Below, piece after piece: positions 27,956 to 37,130 of a stretch of 64,000 bases of DNA. Every line of letters begins with the position of its first letter. The first letter of the stretch is position 1. The translations under genes were made by a program, and so were the position numbers. Below the pieces are notes generated by a model, which did no database searches, had not been told where the DNA came from, and saw only the letters and a list, made by a program, of their open reading frames with translations. This stretch comes from FEN-33 sp963768775 (GTDB lineage Archaea > Thermoplasmatota > Thermoplasmata > Methanomassiliicoccales > UBA472): contig CAVYIY010000006.1 of NCBI GenBank assembly GCA_963768775.1, forward strand, positions 372,001 through 436,000, read 5' to 3'.

Positions 27956-28159
27956 ATGATCCGCGTGAACATAAAGCGAAAGGGAAAGGCGAACACGATC
28001 GAGCTAAAGGATGACGTTAGCGTTGAGGACCTTCTTCGTACACTTGGTTTGCCTCTCGATGCTCACCTAGTCACCATAGATGGCCGTCCAGTACCTATCA
28101 CCCGAGGCCTTGCCGATGGAGAAACCGTCGTCATCATCCAAGTCGCGTCCGGCGGTTAA
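27956..28159 (+). CDS. Ubiquitin-like/ThiS-MoaD-family small protein
   Basis: A 67-residue beta-grasp protein starting MIRVNIKRKGKANTIELKDD and ending in VASGG. The free C-terminal Gly-Gly and the ELKDDVSVEDLLRTLGL and VVIIQVASGG patterns place it in the ThiS/MoaD/SAMP family. Such proteins carry sulfur as a C-terminal thiocarboxylate or are joined to target proteins. It stands alone beside tRNA-Ser; no E1-like or MoaE gene is near, so sulfur carrier and protein modifier are equally possible. An ATG 27 bases upstream is also in frame. Confidence 0.75.
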   Translation: MIRVNIKRKGKANTIELKDDVSVEDLLRTLGLPLDAHLVTIDGRPVPITRGLADGETVVIIQVASGG

Positions 28160-28271
28160 CCCGTCCGTCAGCGGATCCCGAGAGAACTCGTGGAATCAAG
28201 CTCGGCGCAATCCATGAGAACACCGTCAGGGTCTTCGCTCAGGCCGGCCAAGCACAAGTCGTCTCAACAGC

Positions 28272-28805
28272 TCATGATGCAAGCCAACCGAAGGCGCCGA
28301 AGACGAATAGCGCCACCATCAACATCGACCCGAATGCGGCTTGCCCGATCGCATGAATCCGATGACAGCCCACAGAGCTACCGGGAATTGTCGCGAAAGG
28401 CCCAACGGAACGGTCAAAGAGAAGTCGATGAGCAGCAAGGGCAATATCGACAGGTATGTGGCGAACATGCGGACCGCGAACAGGACTTTCGTTTTGTACT
28501 CAAGGATCACAACAATCGTTCTCTTTCCTACGAGCTGATTCGCATCCCGGTCAGGCCAATGCACTCCCAATAGGTTGATATATACTCCCAGAGTCAAGGG
28601 ATGCAGAAGAGGACGGCGATCACATCGAGCTCGGCCACCTGCGGCAGATGTCCCATAAGCGTCATGCCGAACCCGCCTAAAATCGCGCCCTCCACCTCGC
28701 CCCAAGGCGACCTGAGGCGAAGGCTATCAGTCCCGCCACGACCACCACGGGCCGGCCCATCCGCACCACCGCGACCGCCTTCGCCCTGTCGAGCATCTGG
28801 TTCAT
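28272..28805 (-). pseudogene. Degraded UbiA-type prenyltransferase
   Basis: A broken leftward gene of the UbiA/MenA membrane prenyltransferase family. It starts MNQMLDRAKAVAVVRMGRP, shifts frame after a first helix, and continues GEVEGAILGGFGMTLMGHL. The part that should carry the first Asp-rich motif (NDxxD) and several helices is missing. The second motif survives as LTLGVYINLLGVHWPDRDAN with GKRTIVV, and the last helices are read in two further frames to a TGA at 28272. Internal deletion together with at least three frame changes argues for real gene death, unlike other frameshifted genes here. Confidence 0.6.
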
Positions 28806-29120
28806 AGCCATGCAACTCGCGATGATATTATGCTAGCTGATGGCAATCGGGCGAAGCCGCTTCATTGCTGAGCCTTGCACCGAAAGATATTTATTGGGAA
28901 ACGGGCTGTAATGGAGCGGAAAAACACTTCGGGCCAAGGCCTGACCAGTGTATAATCATGATCACTATCACCCATTCATCCTATCCAGACAGAGGATATC
29001 TAGAGGGCTGGTTTGAGCATGCGACCTCCCTGAAAGCCAGGGGTTCGTACGGACCATTAGTTGGCGCCTGAGCGCTTCCGGACTGTTTTTCCAGAAAAAA
29101 AGAAATCAGAAGGCATATCA
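28806..29120. promoter_or_regulatory. Leader region of dnaG
   Basis: About 315 bases without a gene. GAAAGATATTTATTGG at 28882-28897 looks like a BRE/TATA promoter reading towards dnaG, which would give a leader of about 200 bases. A second weaker TATA-like GTGTATAATC lies near 28948. I see no recognisable RNA structure. Confidence 0.35.
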
Positions 29121-30644
29121 ATGAACATTGATCCTAGCACTACCAAGTACTTAATCAAGGCAAGACTGAACGCAGACGGAATAGTAGAAAAACCAGATGT
29201 CGTGGGCGCCATCTTCGGGCAGACCGAGGGCCTGCTCGGGGATGAACTCGACCTGCGCGACCTGCAGAAGAGCGGTCGCATTGGCAGGATCGAGGTCGAC
29301 GTCCACTCCAAGCAGGGCAAGTCGGAGGGCGACGTGCTCATACCCTCTTCCCTGGACCAAGTTGAGACAGTTATCCTCGCCTCCGCTCTGGAGACCATAG
29401 ACCGGGTAGGCCCATGCAAGGCCAAGATCGCGGTCGAATCGATCGAGGACGTGCGGGTCTCGAAGCGCACCAAGATCATCGAGCGCGCCAGGGAGCTGCT
29501 GTCCGACCTGATAAAGCAGTCAAAGACCTCGGGCATCGACCTCACTGAGAGCGTGAGGCAATCGGTGCAGATCGAGGAGGTCATCTACTTCGGGAAGGAG
29601 CGGATGCCGGCCGGGCCGAACGTGCCCGACAGCGATGCGATCATCATCGTCGAAGGAAGATCGGACGTGCTCAACCTGCTCAAGTCCGGCATCAAGAACG
29701 CTATCGCGGTCGAGGGGACGAACATCCCTAAGAGCATTAGCGAGCTTTCGAAGGAGCGCGTAATAACCGCCTTCGTCGACGGCGACCGCGGCGGAGAGCT
29801 GATCCTGCGTGAGTTGTTCCAGGTGGCGGAGGTCGATTTCGTTGCCCGCGCGCCCCGTGGACACGAGGTAGAGGAGCTGACGCAGAAGCAGATCATGAAG
29901 TGCCTGAGGAACAAGATCCCGGGCGAGCAATTCATCGAGATGTTCGGCCTGGAAGGAGACCAGGTCATGTCCCGCAACGGCGAGAAGGCGGCCATAAAGC
30001 AGGCGGACGTCGGCGAGAAGGCCGAGCGTGCCGACCGCGCGGAGCGCTTCGAGCGTGGCGAGAAGCCCGAGCGACAGGAGAGGCCGGAACGGCAAGAGAG
30101 GCAGGAACGCCAGGAGAAGCCTGAGCGGCAGGAAAGGCAAGAGCGTCAGGAGAAACCCGAGCGGCAGGAACGCCAGGAGAGGCCGGAACGGCAAGAGAGG
30201 CAGGAGCGCCAAGAGAGACCTGAACGCCAAGAGAGAGTGGAAAGGCAGGAGCGCACCGAGCTGATCGAACGACCGGCCGCCAAGGTCGAACTGCTCGCCG
30301 AACCGGGCGAGATCGCAGAGGAGAAGCGCGCCCCGGCCAAGAAGCTCAACGCCGCCCAAGAGAAGTTCAAAGGCATCATCAACGAGCTCTCCACCACCTC
30401 CAAGGCGAGGCTGTTCGGAGCCAACGGCGCGGTGATCAAGGAGATGCCGGTCAAGGAGCTGGTCAGCTCGCTGAAGGAGGGCACGGAAGGCGTGACCGCG
30501 GTCGTCTTCGACGGCATCGTCACGCAGCGCATCCTTGATATCGCGGCAGAGAAGAATATAGGCACCATCGTCGGCACGAAGATGGGCAACATCACCAAGC
30601 AGCCCGCCAATGTCGACATTTGGACCAAGGAAGACCTGAACTGA
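29121..30644 (+). CDS. dnaG: Archaeal DnaG-type primase with a Gln-Glu-Arg-rich insertion
   Basis: Archaeal DnaG is a TOPRIM-domain protein that can make RNA primers in some species and is also a core part of the exosome. The N-terminal domain starts MNIDPSTTKYLIKARL. The TOPRIM domain shows VEGRSDVLNLL and VDGDRGGELILREL with the metal-binding acidic residues. Residues 314-380 are an unusual low-complexity run of PERQERQERQE-type units in the variable hinge before the C-terminal domain (LNAAQEKFKGIINELS onwards). Total length is 507, longer than most homologues. One base separates its stop from the next gene, so they form an operon. Confidence 0.94.
   Translation: MNIDPSTTKYLIKARLNADGIVEKPDVVGAIFGQTEGLLGDELDLRDLQKSGRIGRIEVDVHSKQGKSEGDVLIPSSLDQVETVILASALETIDRVGPCKAKIAVESIEDVRVSKRTKIIERARELLSDLIKQSKTSGIDLTESVRQSVQIEEVIYFGKERMPAGPNVPDSDAIIIVEGRSDVLNLLKSGIKNAIAVEGTNIPKSISELSKERVITAFVDGDRGGELILRELFQVAEVDFVARAPRGHEVEELTQKQIMKCLRNKIPGEQFIEMFGLEGDQVMSRNGEKAAIKQADVGEKAERADRAERFERGEKPERQERPERQERQERQEKPERQERQERQEKPERQERQERPERQERQERQERPERQERVERQERTELIERPAAKVELLAEPGEIAEEKRAPAKKLNAAQEKFKGIINELSTTSKARLFGANGAVIKEMPVKELVSSLKEGTEGVTAVVFDGIVTQRILDIAAEKNIGTIVGTKMGNITKQPANVDIWTKEDLN
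30060..30261 (+). repeat. In-frame PERQER repeat tract inside dnaG
   Basis: About 200 bases made of units such as GAGCGGCAGGAAAGGCAAGAG, coding Pro/Gln-Glu-Arg-Gln-Glu-Arg with occasional Lys-Pro. Codon choice varies among copies (CGG, CGC, AGG), so the tract is not a fresh slippage product at DNA level. Confidence 0.8.
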
Positions 30645-30645
30645 G

Positions 30646-32181
30646 ATGACCGAGCGAAGCAAGGGCGGACTGCCAGATTTCGCCTCAATGGATTCCACAG
30701 CGGACATCGAGATACCGAAGGACCCATTGATCCGCGTCATCGGGCAGGACGAGGCGGTCAAGCTGGCGCGCATCGCTGCCCGCCAGCGCCGCCATCTCTT
30801 GCTGGTCGGGCCTCCGGGCACCGGCAAATCCATGATCGCCCAGGCGCTCTCCCTTTACCTGGAGAGGCCGAAGGAGGAGATCCGGGTAGTGCACAACCCG
30901 GAGAATCCGGAGAGGCCGTTCATCGAAGTCAAGCGGTCCGAGGAGGTGCAGAAGGAGTTCGCCTCCCGGGAGTTCGCCTCTGGCGACATGATCGACCCCA
31001 AGAACGCGCCCATCAACGTGGCCGAGCGGCTCGGCTACCGCTGCCGCAATTGCGGCACCTACTCACCTTATATTGAACGCTACTGCCCCAAATGCCAGAA
31101 GCCGAAGACCAACGATACCGGCGCGAGCGGCAATCCGTTCGGGGACCTGATGACCGGCCTGCTAGAGGCGTCGATGCCTGGAGCCAGCCTGCCGGGCATG
31201 GCTACCGGCAAGGAGCGGGTCACCACCACACGGAATCGGTTCGGCAAGGAGGAAGTGGTCGTCTTCGAACGCAATGGCGAGATGATCCGGGTCCTGGACC
31301 AGGAGGCGCTGGAGAAGCGCAGGGAGTTGGAGAAGATCTCCCCGCGCAAGGTCCTGGTGCCATTGGAGCGCAACTCGTTCATTTTGGCCACGGGAGCGAG
31401 CGAGGTCGAGCTCCTGGGCGACGTCCGGCATGACCCTTATGGAGGGCATCCCCAGCTGGGAACGCAGCCTTACAATCGAGTCGTGGCGGGAGCGATCCAC
31501 GAGGCCCATGAGGGCATTCTTTTCATCGACGAGCTGTCCCACTTGGGGCACCTGCAGCGCTTCATCCTCACCGCGATGCAGGAACGCCGCTTCCCCATAA
31601 GCGGGCGGAATCCGCAGGGATCCGGGGCATCGGTCCGCGTGGACAACGTCCCCTGCGCGTTCATCTTCGTAGGCGCATGCAACATCCAGGACCTCGAGCA
31701 GGTGCTCTCGCCGTTGCGCTCGCGCATCAATGGCAATGGGTACGAGGTGCTGGTGAACACCACCATGGAGGACAACCCGACCAACCGAGCGAAGCTCGCC
31801 CAATTCGTCGCCCAAGAGATATCCATGGACGGGAAGATCCCGCATGCCTCCATACCCGCGGTCGAGGAGATCATCAAGGAAGCCCATCGCCGGGGCAAGA
31901 TATTGGACGGGCAGAGCAATGCCCTCACCCTCAGGCTGAGGGAGCTGGGCGGCCTGATAAGGGCGGCGGGAGACATGGCAGCGGCGGAGGGAGACCCGCT
32001 CATCGAGCCGAAGCACATTGCCGTGGCGATAAAGCGCAACAAGAGCGTCGAGGAGCAGATCCAGGACCGCTACGGCTCTTACTCGAAAGGATTGGGCAAG
32101 GACATCAGCCCGTCGCAGAAGGAACGATCGCCGTACTATTTCTGGAACGAGCACGGCGGCGGCGACCAGATGTTCTCCTAA
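30646..32181 (+). CDS. LonB-like AAA+ ATPase with a zinc ribbon and no protease domain
   Basis: An AAA+ ATPase of 511 residues. Walker A is GPPGTGKS at 55-62 and Walker B LFIDEL at 291-296, and RFILTAMQERRFPISG and SPLRSRI supply sensor-region motifs. The stretch before Walker B (HDPYGGHPQLGTQPYNRVVAGAIHEAHEG) is that of archaeal LonB. LonB's membrane anchor and Ser-Lys protease domain are absent; instead four cysteines at 133, 136, 147 and 150 form a zinc ribbon (CRNCG, CPKC) between the two Walker motifs. It follows dnaG by one base, which suggests a link to RNA or DNA metabolism. Function unknown. Confidence 0.8.
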   Translation: MTERSKGGLPDFASMDSTADIEIPKDPLIRVIGQDEAVKLARIAARQRRHLLLVGPPGTGKSMIAQALSLYLERPKEEIRVVHNPENPERPFIEVKRSEEVQKEFASREFASGDMIDPKNAPINVAERLGYRCRNCGTYSPYIERYCPKCQKPKTNDTGASGNPFGDLMTGLLEASMPGASLPGMATGKERVTTTRNRFGKEEVVVFERNGEMIRVLDQEALEKRRELEKISPRKVLVPLERNSFILATGASEVELLGDVRHDPYGGHPQLGTQPYNRVVAGAIHEAHEGILFIDELSHLGHLQRFILTAMQERRFPISGRNPQGSGASVRVDNVPCAFIFVGACNIQDLEQVLSPLRSRINGNGYEVLVNTTMEDNPTNRAKLAQFVAQEISMDGKIPHASIPAVEEIIKEAHRRGKILDGQSNALTLRLRELGGLIRAAGDMAAAEGDPLIEPKHIAVAIKRNKSVEEQIQDRYGSYSKGLGKDISPSQKERSPYYFWNEHGGGDQMFS

Positions 32182-32616
32182 TCAAAGGAAGAGCTGCATG
32201 CGGAAGGCGTCCTCGCCGTTGGAATAGTACGTGGGTATGCGGCCCACCAGCTGGAAGCCCATCTTCTCGTAGAAGCGGATCGCCACCAGGTTGCTCACTC
32301 GGACCTCGAGGGCGATCGAGCGCATCCCCTTGACGGCGCACTGGCGCTGCATCTCGCGGTAGAGGGTGCCGCCGTAGCCCTTGCCCCGGTACCTCTGGTC
32401 GATCGCCAGCATGAGGATGCGCGCCTCGGTCCGCGACATCATGATGCCGAAGATGAACCCGATGATCTGGCCGTCCTCCTCGGCGATGATGAAGCCCTCG
32501 GGCCAGTAGTTGTACAGGTCCAGGAAGAGCGTGGGATTGTAGTTCTCGCTGAGCGAGCTGCAGGCTAGCTCGTAGACCCGCGCCAGGTCCCTTGGCCCGA
32601 AGCACCTCAGCTGCAT
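32182..32616 (-). CDS. RimI-like N-acetyltransferase
   Basis: A single-domain GNAT protein of 144 residues. RCFGPRDLARVYELACSSL opens the fold, LAIDQRYRGKGYGGTLYREM is the acetyl-CoA site, and LEVRVSNLVAIRFYEKMGF is the RimI-type substrate and cofactor motif. Archaeal relatives acetylate protein N-termini. Its stop lies against the stop of the AAA+ ATPase gene, so the two converge. It follows the frameshifted phospholipase-D-like gene on the same strand by only 15 bases. Confidence 0.85.
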   Translation of the reverse strand: MQLRCFGPRDLARVYELACSSLSENYNPTLFLDLYNYWPEGFIIAEEDGQIIGFIFGIMMSRTEARILMLAIDQRYRGKGYGGTLYREMQRQCAVKGMRSIALEVRVSNLVAIRFYEKMGFQLVGRIPTYYSNGEDAFRMQLFL

Positions 32617-32631
32617 GGAGCTTCAAATCGC

Positions 32632-34665
32632 TTAATGCCTCTTAATCCTTACCAGCACTCTCCACGCAGTGATAATTGAGCCGGCCGCGAATGCCACCAC
32701 GACCCATTCCTGACCGCCCGCCGCGGTTCTCGGGACGATGTGGACGCTCAGCAGCTGCGAAGCGCTGTTGTTGAAGCCGTCGAAGACGGTAAGGAGCAGA
32801 CGAGTAGTCGCCAGCTTCGAGCTCCGCCTTGTACAGTCTCCCGGTCAGCTCCGACCGTGCCGTCAGCGAGGAGGTCCCATTCCACCCGGGATATGCCGGA
32901 CTCGTCACTGCAATTGCCTGCGCTGATGTAGATGGGCTCTCCTTCCAAGGCCTCAATCACCGATTCGTCAATCCGGATCGTCGGAGGATCGGGGTCTTCC
33001 ATCCAGTCCTTCTCGAAGGCCTGCGCGAAGAAGTCTGCGACCGGGGCGGATTCAACTAGGAGGCCGCATTCGCGGTTCTCCAGCAAGGCCGCCAGGTTCC
33101 AGTTGATGCTCGAGACCAACGCCGCGTCGTCGATCACCATCCCCTTGTTGTGCAACGTCCCGAACCTCTGATAGCGCGAGACGAGCTTGGCATGCAGCGG
33201 CAGCCCGAGCCGGTCGCCTTCGTGCTCGATCAGCTCTACCGCCAAGGTGTTGTTCTTCGTCCCCATCTGATTGTACCATTCATTGTCCAAGGAGGATGCG
33301 TACGTCCACCCCGCGGCCTGCGGCTTCGGCCAAGAGCGGGCAGGAGATTGGTCGCGCAGCAGCGCTTCTTCGAAATACAGCTGTTCCACGAGTATGCGAT
33401 CCGTTGGCCGCCGAGATGAAACGCAGCAAAGACGACAGCGACCAATCCGGCGAGATCACAGCGCTGACGCTCGCACTGGCCCTGACCACTCCCTCCAGAT
33501 GCGAACTCGCTCTCGTTGTAGAGCGGAGACGAAAGGCTTGCCCGCCGGGCGATACTGTTGAATGTCTGGTCGCTTAGCCAGGGAGTCGGAATCGAACATT
33601 CTTGCAAAGTAGGCGGCAAGCTCATTTGATTCGACCACCACGCCCCATCCCCGATTCTCATCCAGCGAGCTGGGCACCAGGTTCTCCGACATCACCACAA
33701 GCCGGCGTTCATCGATGACGATGTACTTGCAGTGGAGATAGGCGAACCTCTTGTATCCATGATATGACTTTATCAGAGACACGCTCGCTCCCGAAGCCTG
33801 CAGCGCATCCAACGCCCCATTCTCCGCATTTGCTCCTGCCTCCGACGGGATCAGACTCGACCAGCAGGCTGACGGCGACCCCTCGGCTGGAGCAGTTCAG
33901 CAGACCGCCAACCACGTATTGGTCGGAGATCTCGTAGATCGCCACCCGGACCGTTGATTGAGCATGGGCCAACTCCCGCAGAATCCGCTCCCTCCCCTGC
34001 TCGGGGAAAGTGAAAGGTTCCGCGAGTGCTGACGCTGAGAATCGGCTCAATCTCCGCGCGGCCGGGCACGGTGATGCTCCAATCGCCGGAGCGATTGCTG
34101 TCCTTCGACATCGAGCCGAGTCAATGCTTCGCCCATGCCAGGCTTGGGGCACGGGTCTCCCTGCCATCCCGCCCCGATGTAATCGGAAGCGCCATAGGCG
34201 AGCATGTCGAGGACCGTCGAGTTCCGGTCGATCAGAAGCACCTCGTCCCCGGCATCCGCCAAGATGAAGCGCCCCTTCTTCGTCAGGGATGGATCGTCGA
34301 AGGCAATGGCCAGGTGCGCGTCATGGATGCGCTCGAACAGGCCGAGGTCTCCGCAGACCACCTGCTCTTCGCCCGGCGGGAGGATGCGATGCCCGAATGA
34401 GATGGAGCCTTCGCCGTCGCTCAGCTTCATACCGGCCAGATCGATCGGGGATGATGCCAGATTCCGGATGATCACGTACTCTATCTCGAACGCCGGCATG
34501 ATCTCCCATATAAAGCAATCCCTGGGCGGGGACGTTCTGCGACTTCTGCATTTCTTGAATGGAGGCGACGCCGGGAGAAGCCTCCAGGACTACCGTGGAT
34601 GAGAGGCCGTACTGGATGGTGGGGAGGACCAGGATGAAGAACAATGCCAGGCTGGGCCATCTCAT
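32632..34665 (-). CDS. Secreted lamin-tail/phospholipase-D-fold protein, frame broken about nine times
   Basis: The pieces in order are: signal peptide (MRWPSLALFFILVLPTI); a lamin-tail-like domain (IEYVIIRNLASSPIDLAGMKLSDGEG, VLLIDRNSTVLDMLAYG); a first phospholipase D domain with the HxK motif LHCKYIVIDERRLVVMSENL; a second (WSLSSLLRFISAANGS, EQLYFEEALL, LHNKGMVIDDAALVSSINW); a beta domain; and a C-terminal transmembrane helix ending RIKRH. The frame changes about nine times, yet every motif is intact. It is likely a secreted, anchored nuclease or phosphodiesterase whose sequence here is poor, rather than a decayed gene. Lamin-tail plus PLD fusions occur in archaeal secreted nucleases. Confidence 0.68.
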
Positions 34666-34721
34666 CGATTCTGGAGCGACCGTTCTAGGCTTTTCTCAGA
34701 CGGTTACAATCAGGATAATGC

Positions 34722-35399
34722 TCAGATGAAGCGGATCAGGTCCCGCAGCGCCTGCCTTTGGTCCTTTGCCTTTACCACGCCCGATGCCAGCAGGACGCCT
34801 TTCGCTCCAAGCTCGATCGCCCTCTTCACGTCCTGCCCGTTCTTGACCCCGGCGCCGCAGAGGACCGGAATCGATGGGTCGACTTGGTGCACTGCCCGTA
34901 CGGCCTCGACCACGACCTCCGGCTTGGCATTGGTGACGCTCACGTCCCCGCCGATGAGCTCCGGAGGCTCCACCGCCACCATGTCCGGACCGAAAAGAGC
35001 AACCTCACCGGAGGAATTGGCGCTTTCCGCACAGATGCAGGTCCGCAGGCCAGCCTTCTTGCACGCCGAGACCACACTGCGAATGTCGTCGAGGCTGAGG
35101 CGATGTTCGGAATGGTTGACCAGCGTGCCGATCGCACCGGCCCGCTGCACCATCTCCGCGGTGATCCAGCCCGTGGCCGATCCTGGAGAACGCGTATCGA
35201 CGTGCTGCGCCATGACCGGGACTTTCACCGAAGACGCAACCCTGCTCAATTCCACCGTCGGAGGGCAGGCGACGATGCTCACGCCCGATGCCTCGGCGAC
35301 GTCTGCGCAAGCCCTGGCGAGCGACAATGCGCCCTCACCCTCGACCTCGGGATACGCCTTGAAGTTCACGATGATGAGTGGAAACCTGAGCTCACTCAA
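34722..35399 (-). CDS. tpiA: Triosephosphate isomerase
   Basis: Interconverts dihydroxyacetone phosphate and glyceraldehyde 3-phosphate. This is the short archaeal form of 225 residues. VNFKAYPEVEG carries the active-site lysine, LVNHSEHRLS the catalytic histidine region, and the glutamate lies in AVEPPELIGG, the archaeal version of the usual AYEPVWAIG. CGAGVKNGQD and KGVLLASGVVKAKD bind phosphate. The start overlaps the end of the FBP aldolase/phosphatase gene by eight bases, so gluconeogenesis enzymes are made from one transcript. Confidence 0.95.
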   Translation of the reverse strand: MSELRFPLIIVNFKAYPEVEGEGALSLARACADVAEASGVSIVACPPTVELSRVASSVKVPVMAQHVDTRSPGSATGWITAEMVQRAGAIGTLVNHSEHRLSLDDIRSVVSACKKAGLRTCICAESANSSGEVALFGPDMVAVEPPELIGGDVSVTNAKPEVVVEAVRAVHQVDPSIPVLCGAGVKNGQDVKRAIELGAKGVLLASGVVKAKDQRQALRDLIRFI

Positions 35400-36535
35400 T
35401 GTCTTCCATCCTCTTGGTCAGCTTCTCGAGGACCGCGGGACGGGTGGTGTACTCCATCTCTTCCGGCCCCAGGATCGAGGGCATGAACGGTCCGTGCTGG
35501 CGCATGTAGATCGACGCCCTGATCGCCTTCCTCCGGGCCTCGTCCCATACACTGCCGGCGAAGAAGTCGACCGGCTTGTGCACGCCCACCGGCGAGCCCG
35601 GGTCCTCGCATCCCTGCAGCTTGCCGTTACTGATCTGGAAGCCCAAGGCAGACGATGCGTGGCGGCCCGTCGAAGTAGGTCGGGTCCGAGTCATCCACCG
35701 AGCAAGGATATAAAGCCCCGTAGTGAGAGCCGCGCATCCATCCGGCCACGAGCGCCGGGAACATGAAAGGCTGCAGCACCTCGCCCACCGCAGGGAAGCC
35801 GCTCTGGCAGCGCACCAGCGCCACTGGGTCGTCCTTGCCGACGTACTTCCCGGCGCAGAGGTTCAGCTTCTCCGTGCTCACCACCGCCCCGACGTCCAGG
35901 GCGGGGTCCTTGGAGAAGACCCGCTTGATGGCATACCTGGTGGTGTCGCCTAGCAGGCTGAGGATGTCATAGCTCTCCTCGGGAGCGGACATCACGATCT
36001 TCTTGCACTTGAAAACGTCAACGATCTCGAACTTGTATCCTTCGTGGGCGCGAGGATCGATCACCAATCCAGTGGTGGTGAAGGGGTCCATGAAGATGCG
36101 ACACAATGGCATGGAATAGGCCGACGGCTCGGTCTTGTCTGCCATGAAGAAGAGCACCGGCTCCGAACCTCGTTCGGCTATCTCCATCTCCGCCGCTCCG
36201 GGTCCGGCTCCGCGCACGTTGCCCGAGAACGCGTCCTTAAGGATGTCCTGCCCCGCCGCGTAGAGCTTCATGTCCTTGGCCATCTTGGCGGCGCTCTTGA
36301 ACGCCTCCCAGGCAAGGCCGTGGACGTCCTTGTGGTTCTCGCCCTTGAAGTGGGTCATATACAGGTTTATGTCGTCTCCCACCCGGGTCACGTAGAAGTC
36401 GTTAATCGTGCCGGCCTTCACGCCGTCCCGCATGATCTCCTCGCACCTCGCCATCATCTTTGGGTGGGGGCGGGAGTGCCCGACTACGGATCCGACGTCA
36501 GCCTTGATGACAGAAACGGTTACCTTGTTCGACAT
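35392..36535 (-). CDS. fbp: Bifunctional fructose-1,6-bisphosphate aldolase/phosphatase (one frameshift)
   Basis: This archaeal enzyme condenses triose phosphates and removes the 1-phosphate, committing carbon to gluconeogenesis. VSVIKADVGSVVGHSRPHP binds metal at the N-terminus. Further family blocks are VTRVGDDINLYMTH, ALVRCQSGFPAVGEV and GSHYGALYPC. One extra base near 35655 splits PPRIV from ALGFQISNGKLQG; correcting it gives 380 residues, the expected size. The C-terminal part continues to VLEKLTKRMEDIE. It leads an operon with tpiA, and a TATA box lies about 45 bases before the ATG. Confidence 0.93.
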
Positions 36536-36578
36536 GTGGCCACTTCCCTCTTCTAATCAGTTTCAGGAATGAAATGGC

Positions 36579-36587
36579 TATATAAAT
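36579..36587 (-). promoter_or_regulatory. TATA box of the fbp-tpiA operon
   Basis: Leftward TTTATATAG lies 44-52 bases upstream of the fbp ATG, with spacing that leaves a leader of about 20 bases. Confidence 0.6.
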
Positions 36588-36756
36588 TACTTCGCCAACG
36601 CCTGAGCGCAGCGGGATCGCCCTGGACGCCGGCGGCCCCTACGTTCATCGACGTTGCCCCGAATATGGAGCCGGTCGAGATTCATGAAAGATGATCAGCT
36701 ACTGGCTGAATGATTGACCAATCACTATCACCGATAATTTGGGCCAGTCGGGACGC

Positions 36757-36982
36757 TTAACCAACGACTATCGCGTTGACCGGGCAGGCCTCAGCAGCCA
36801 GCTAGAGCGCAAGCCTTCTTGTCGTCTGGTATCTCTCCCTTGTCGATTCCGCCATTCTGGAATTCTTTCTTCACGTTGGAGTTGCCATCGCTGCCCTCTT
36901 CGAAAACATCAGGGCATTCGTCGTTGTAGCATAATCCGCATGCGGTGCACGCATCCTCATCAATGGTTACTTTGACCGACAT
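36757..36982 (-). CDS. 4Fe-4S ferredoxin (one frameshift)
   Basis: A 74-residue single-cluster ferredoxin, an electron carrier. It starts MSVKVTIDEDACTACGLC, with CTACGLCYNDEC supplying three cluster ligands and EACPVNAIVVG at the C-terminus the fourth. The frame stops early at 36791 in the written sequence because of one extra base in the codons for ALA-AEACPV; removing it restores the last cysteine and a proper end. A longer in-frame ATG at 37045 adds residues with no similarity. It is divergent from aspS, and its oxidoreductase partner is not obvious. Confidence 0.85.
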
Positions 36983-37085
36983 AGATGGCCTGTATTGAAA
37001 ACGCCATATTATAAGGTTGTTGGATTTCCATGAGGCCGAGTTCAAGAACCGTTAACGGCATTCCAGCAATCATGGCGCTTCCCAT

Positions 37086-37099
37086 CGACTTAAATATGC
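37086..37099 (+). promoter_or_regulatory. Promoter of aspS
   Basis: GACTTAAATATGCA is a TATA-like element about 35-45 bases before the aspS ATG at 37131, as expected for a short-leader archaeal transcript. Confidence 0.45.
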
Positions 37100-37130
37100 A
37101 CCCAACATTTCCGAAATGAGGCTTCAAGCT

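Noticed and set aside
28190..28573. A plus-strand frame of 127 codons in the UbiA remnant
   Set aside because: Arg/Ser-rich with no similarity; it is opposite the prenyltransferase fragments, which carry recognisable motifs.
30060..30261. CRISPR array or minisatellite in the dnaG repeat
   Set aside because: No spacers; the repeat is in frame, codes a continuous Glu/Arg arm and varies in codons.
30146..30727. Long minus-strand open frames opposite dnaG and the AAA+ ATPase gene
   Set aside because: They are Leu/Arg/Pro-rich mirror images of the Glu/Arg-rich coding strand, without starts, ribosome sites or domains.
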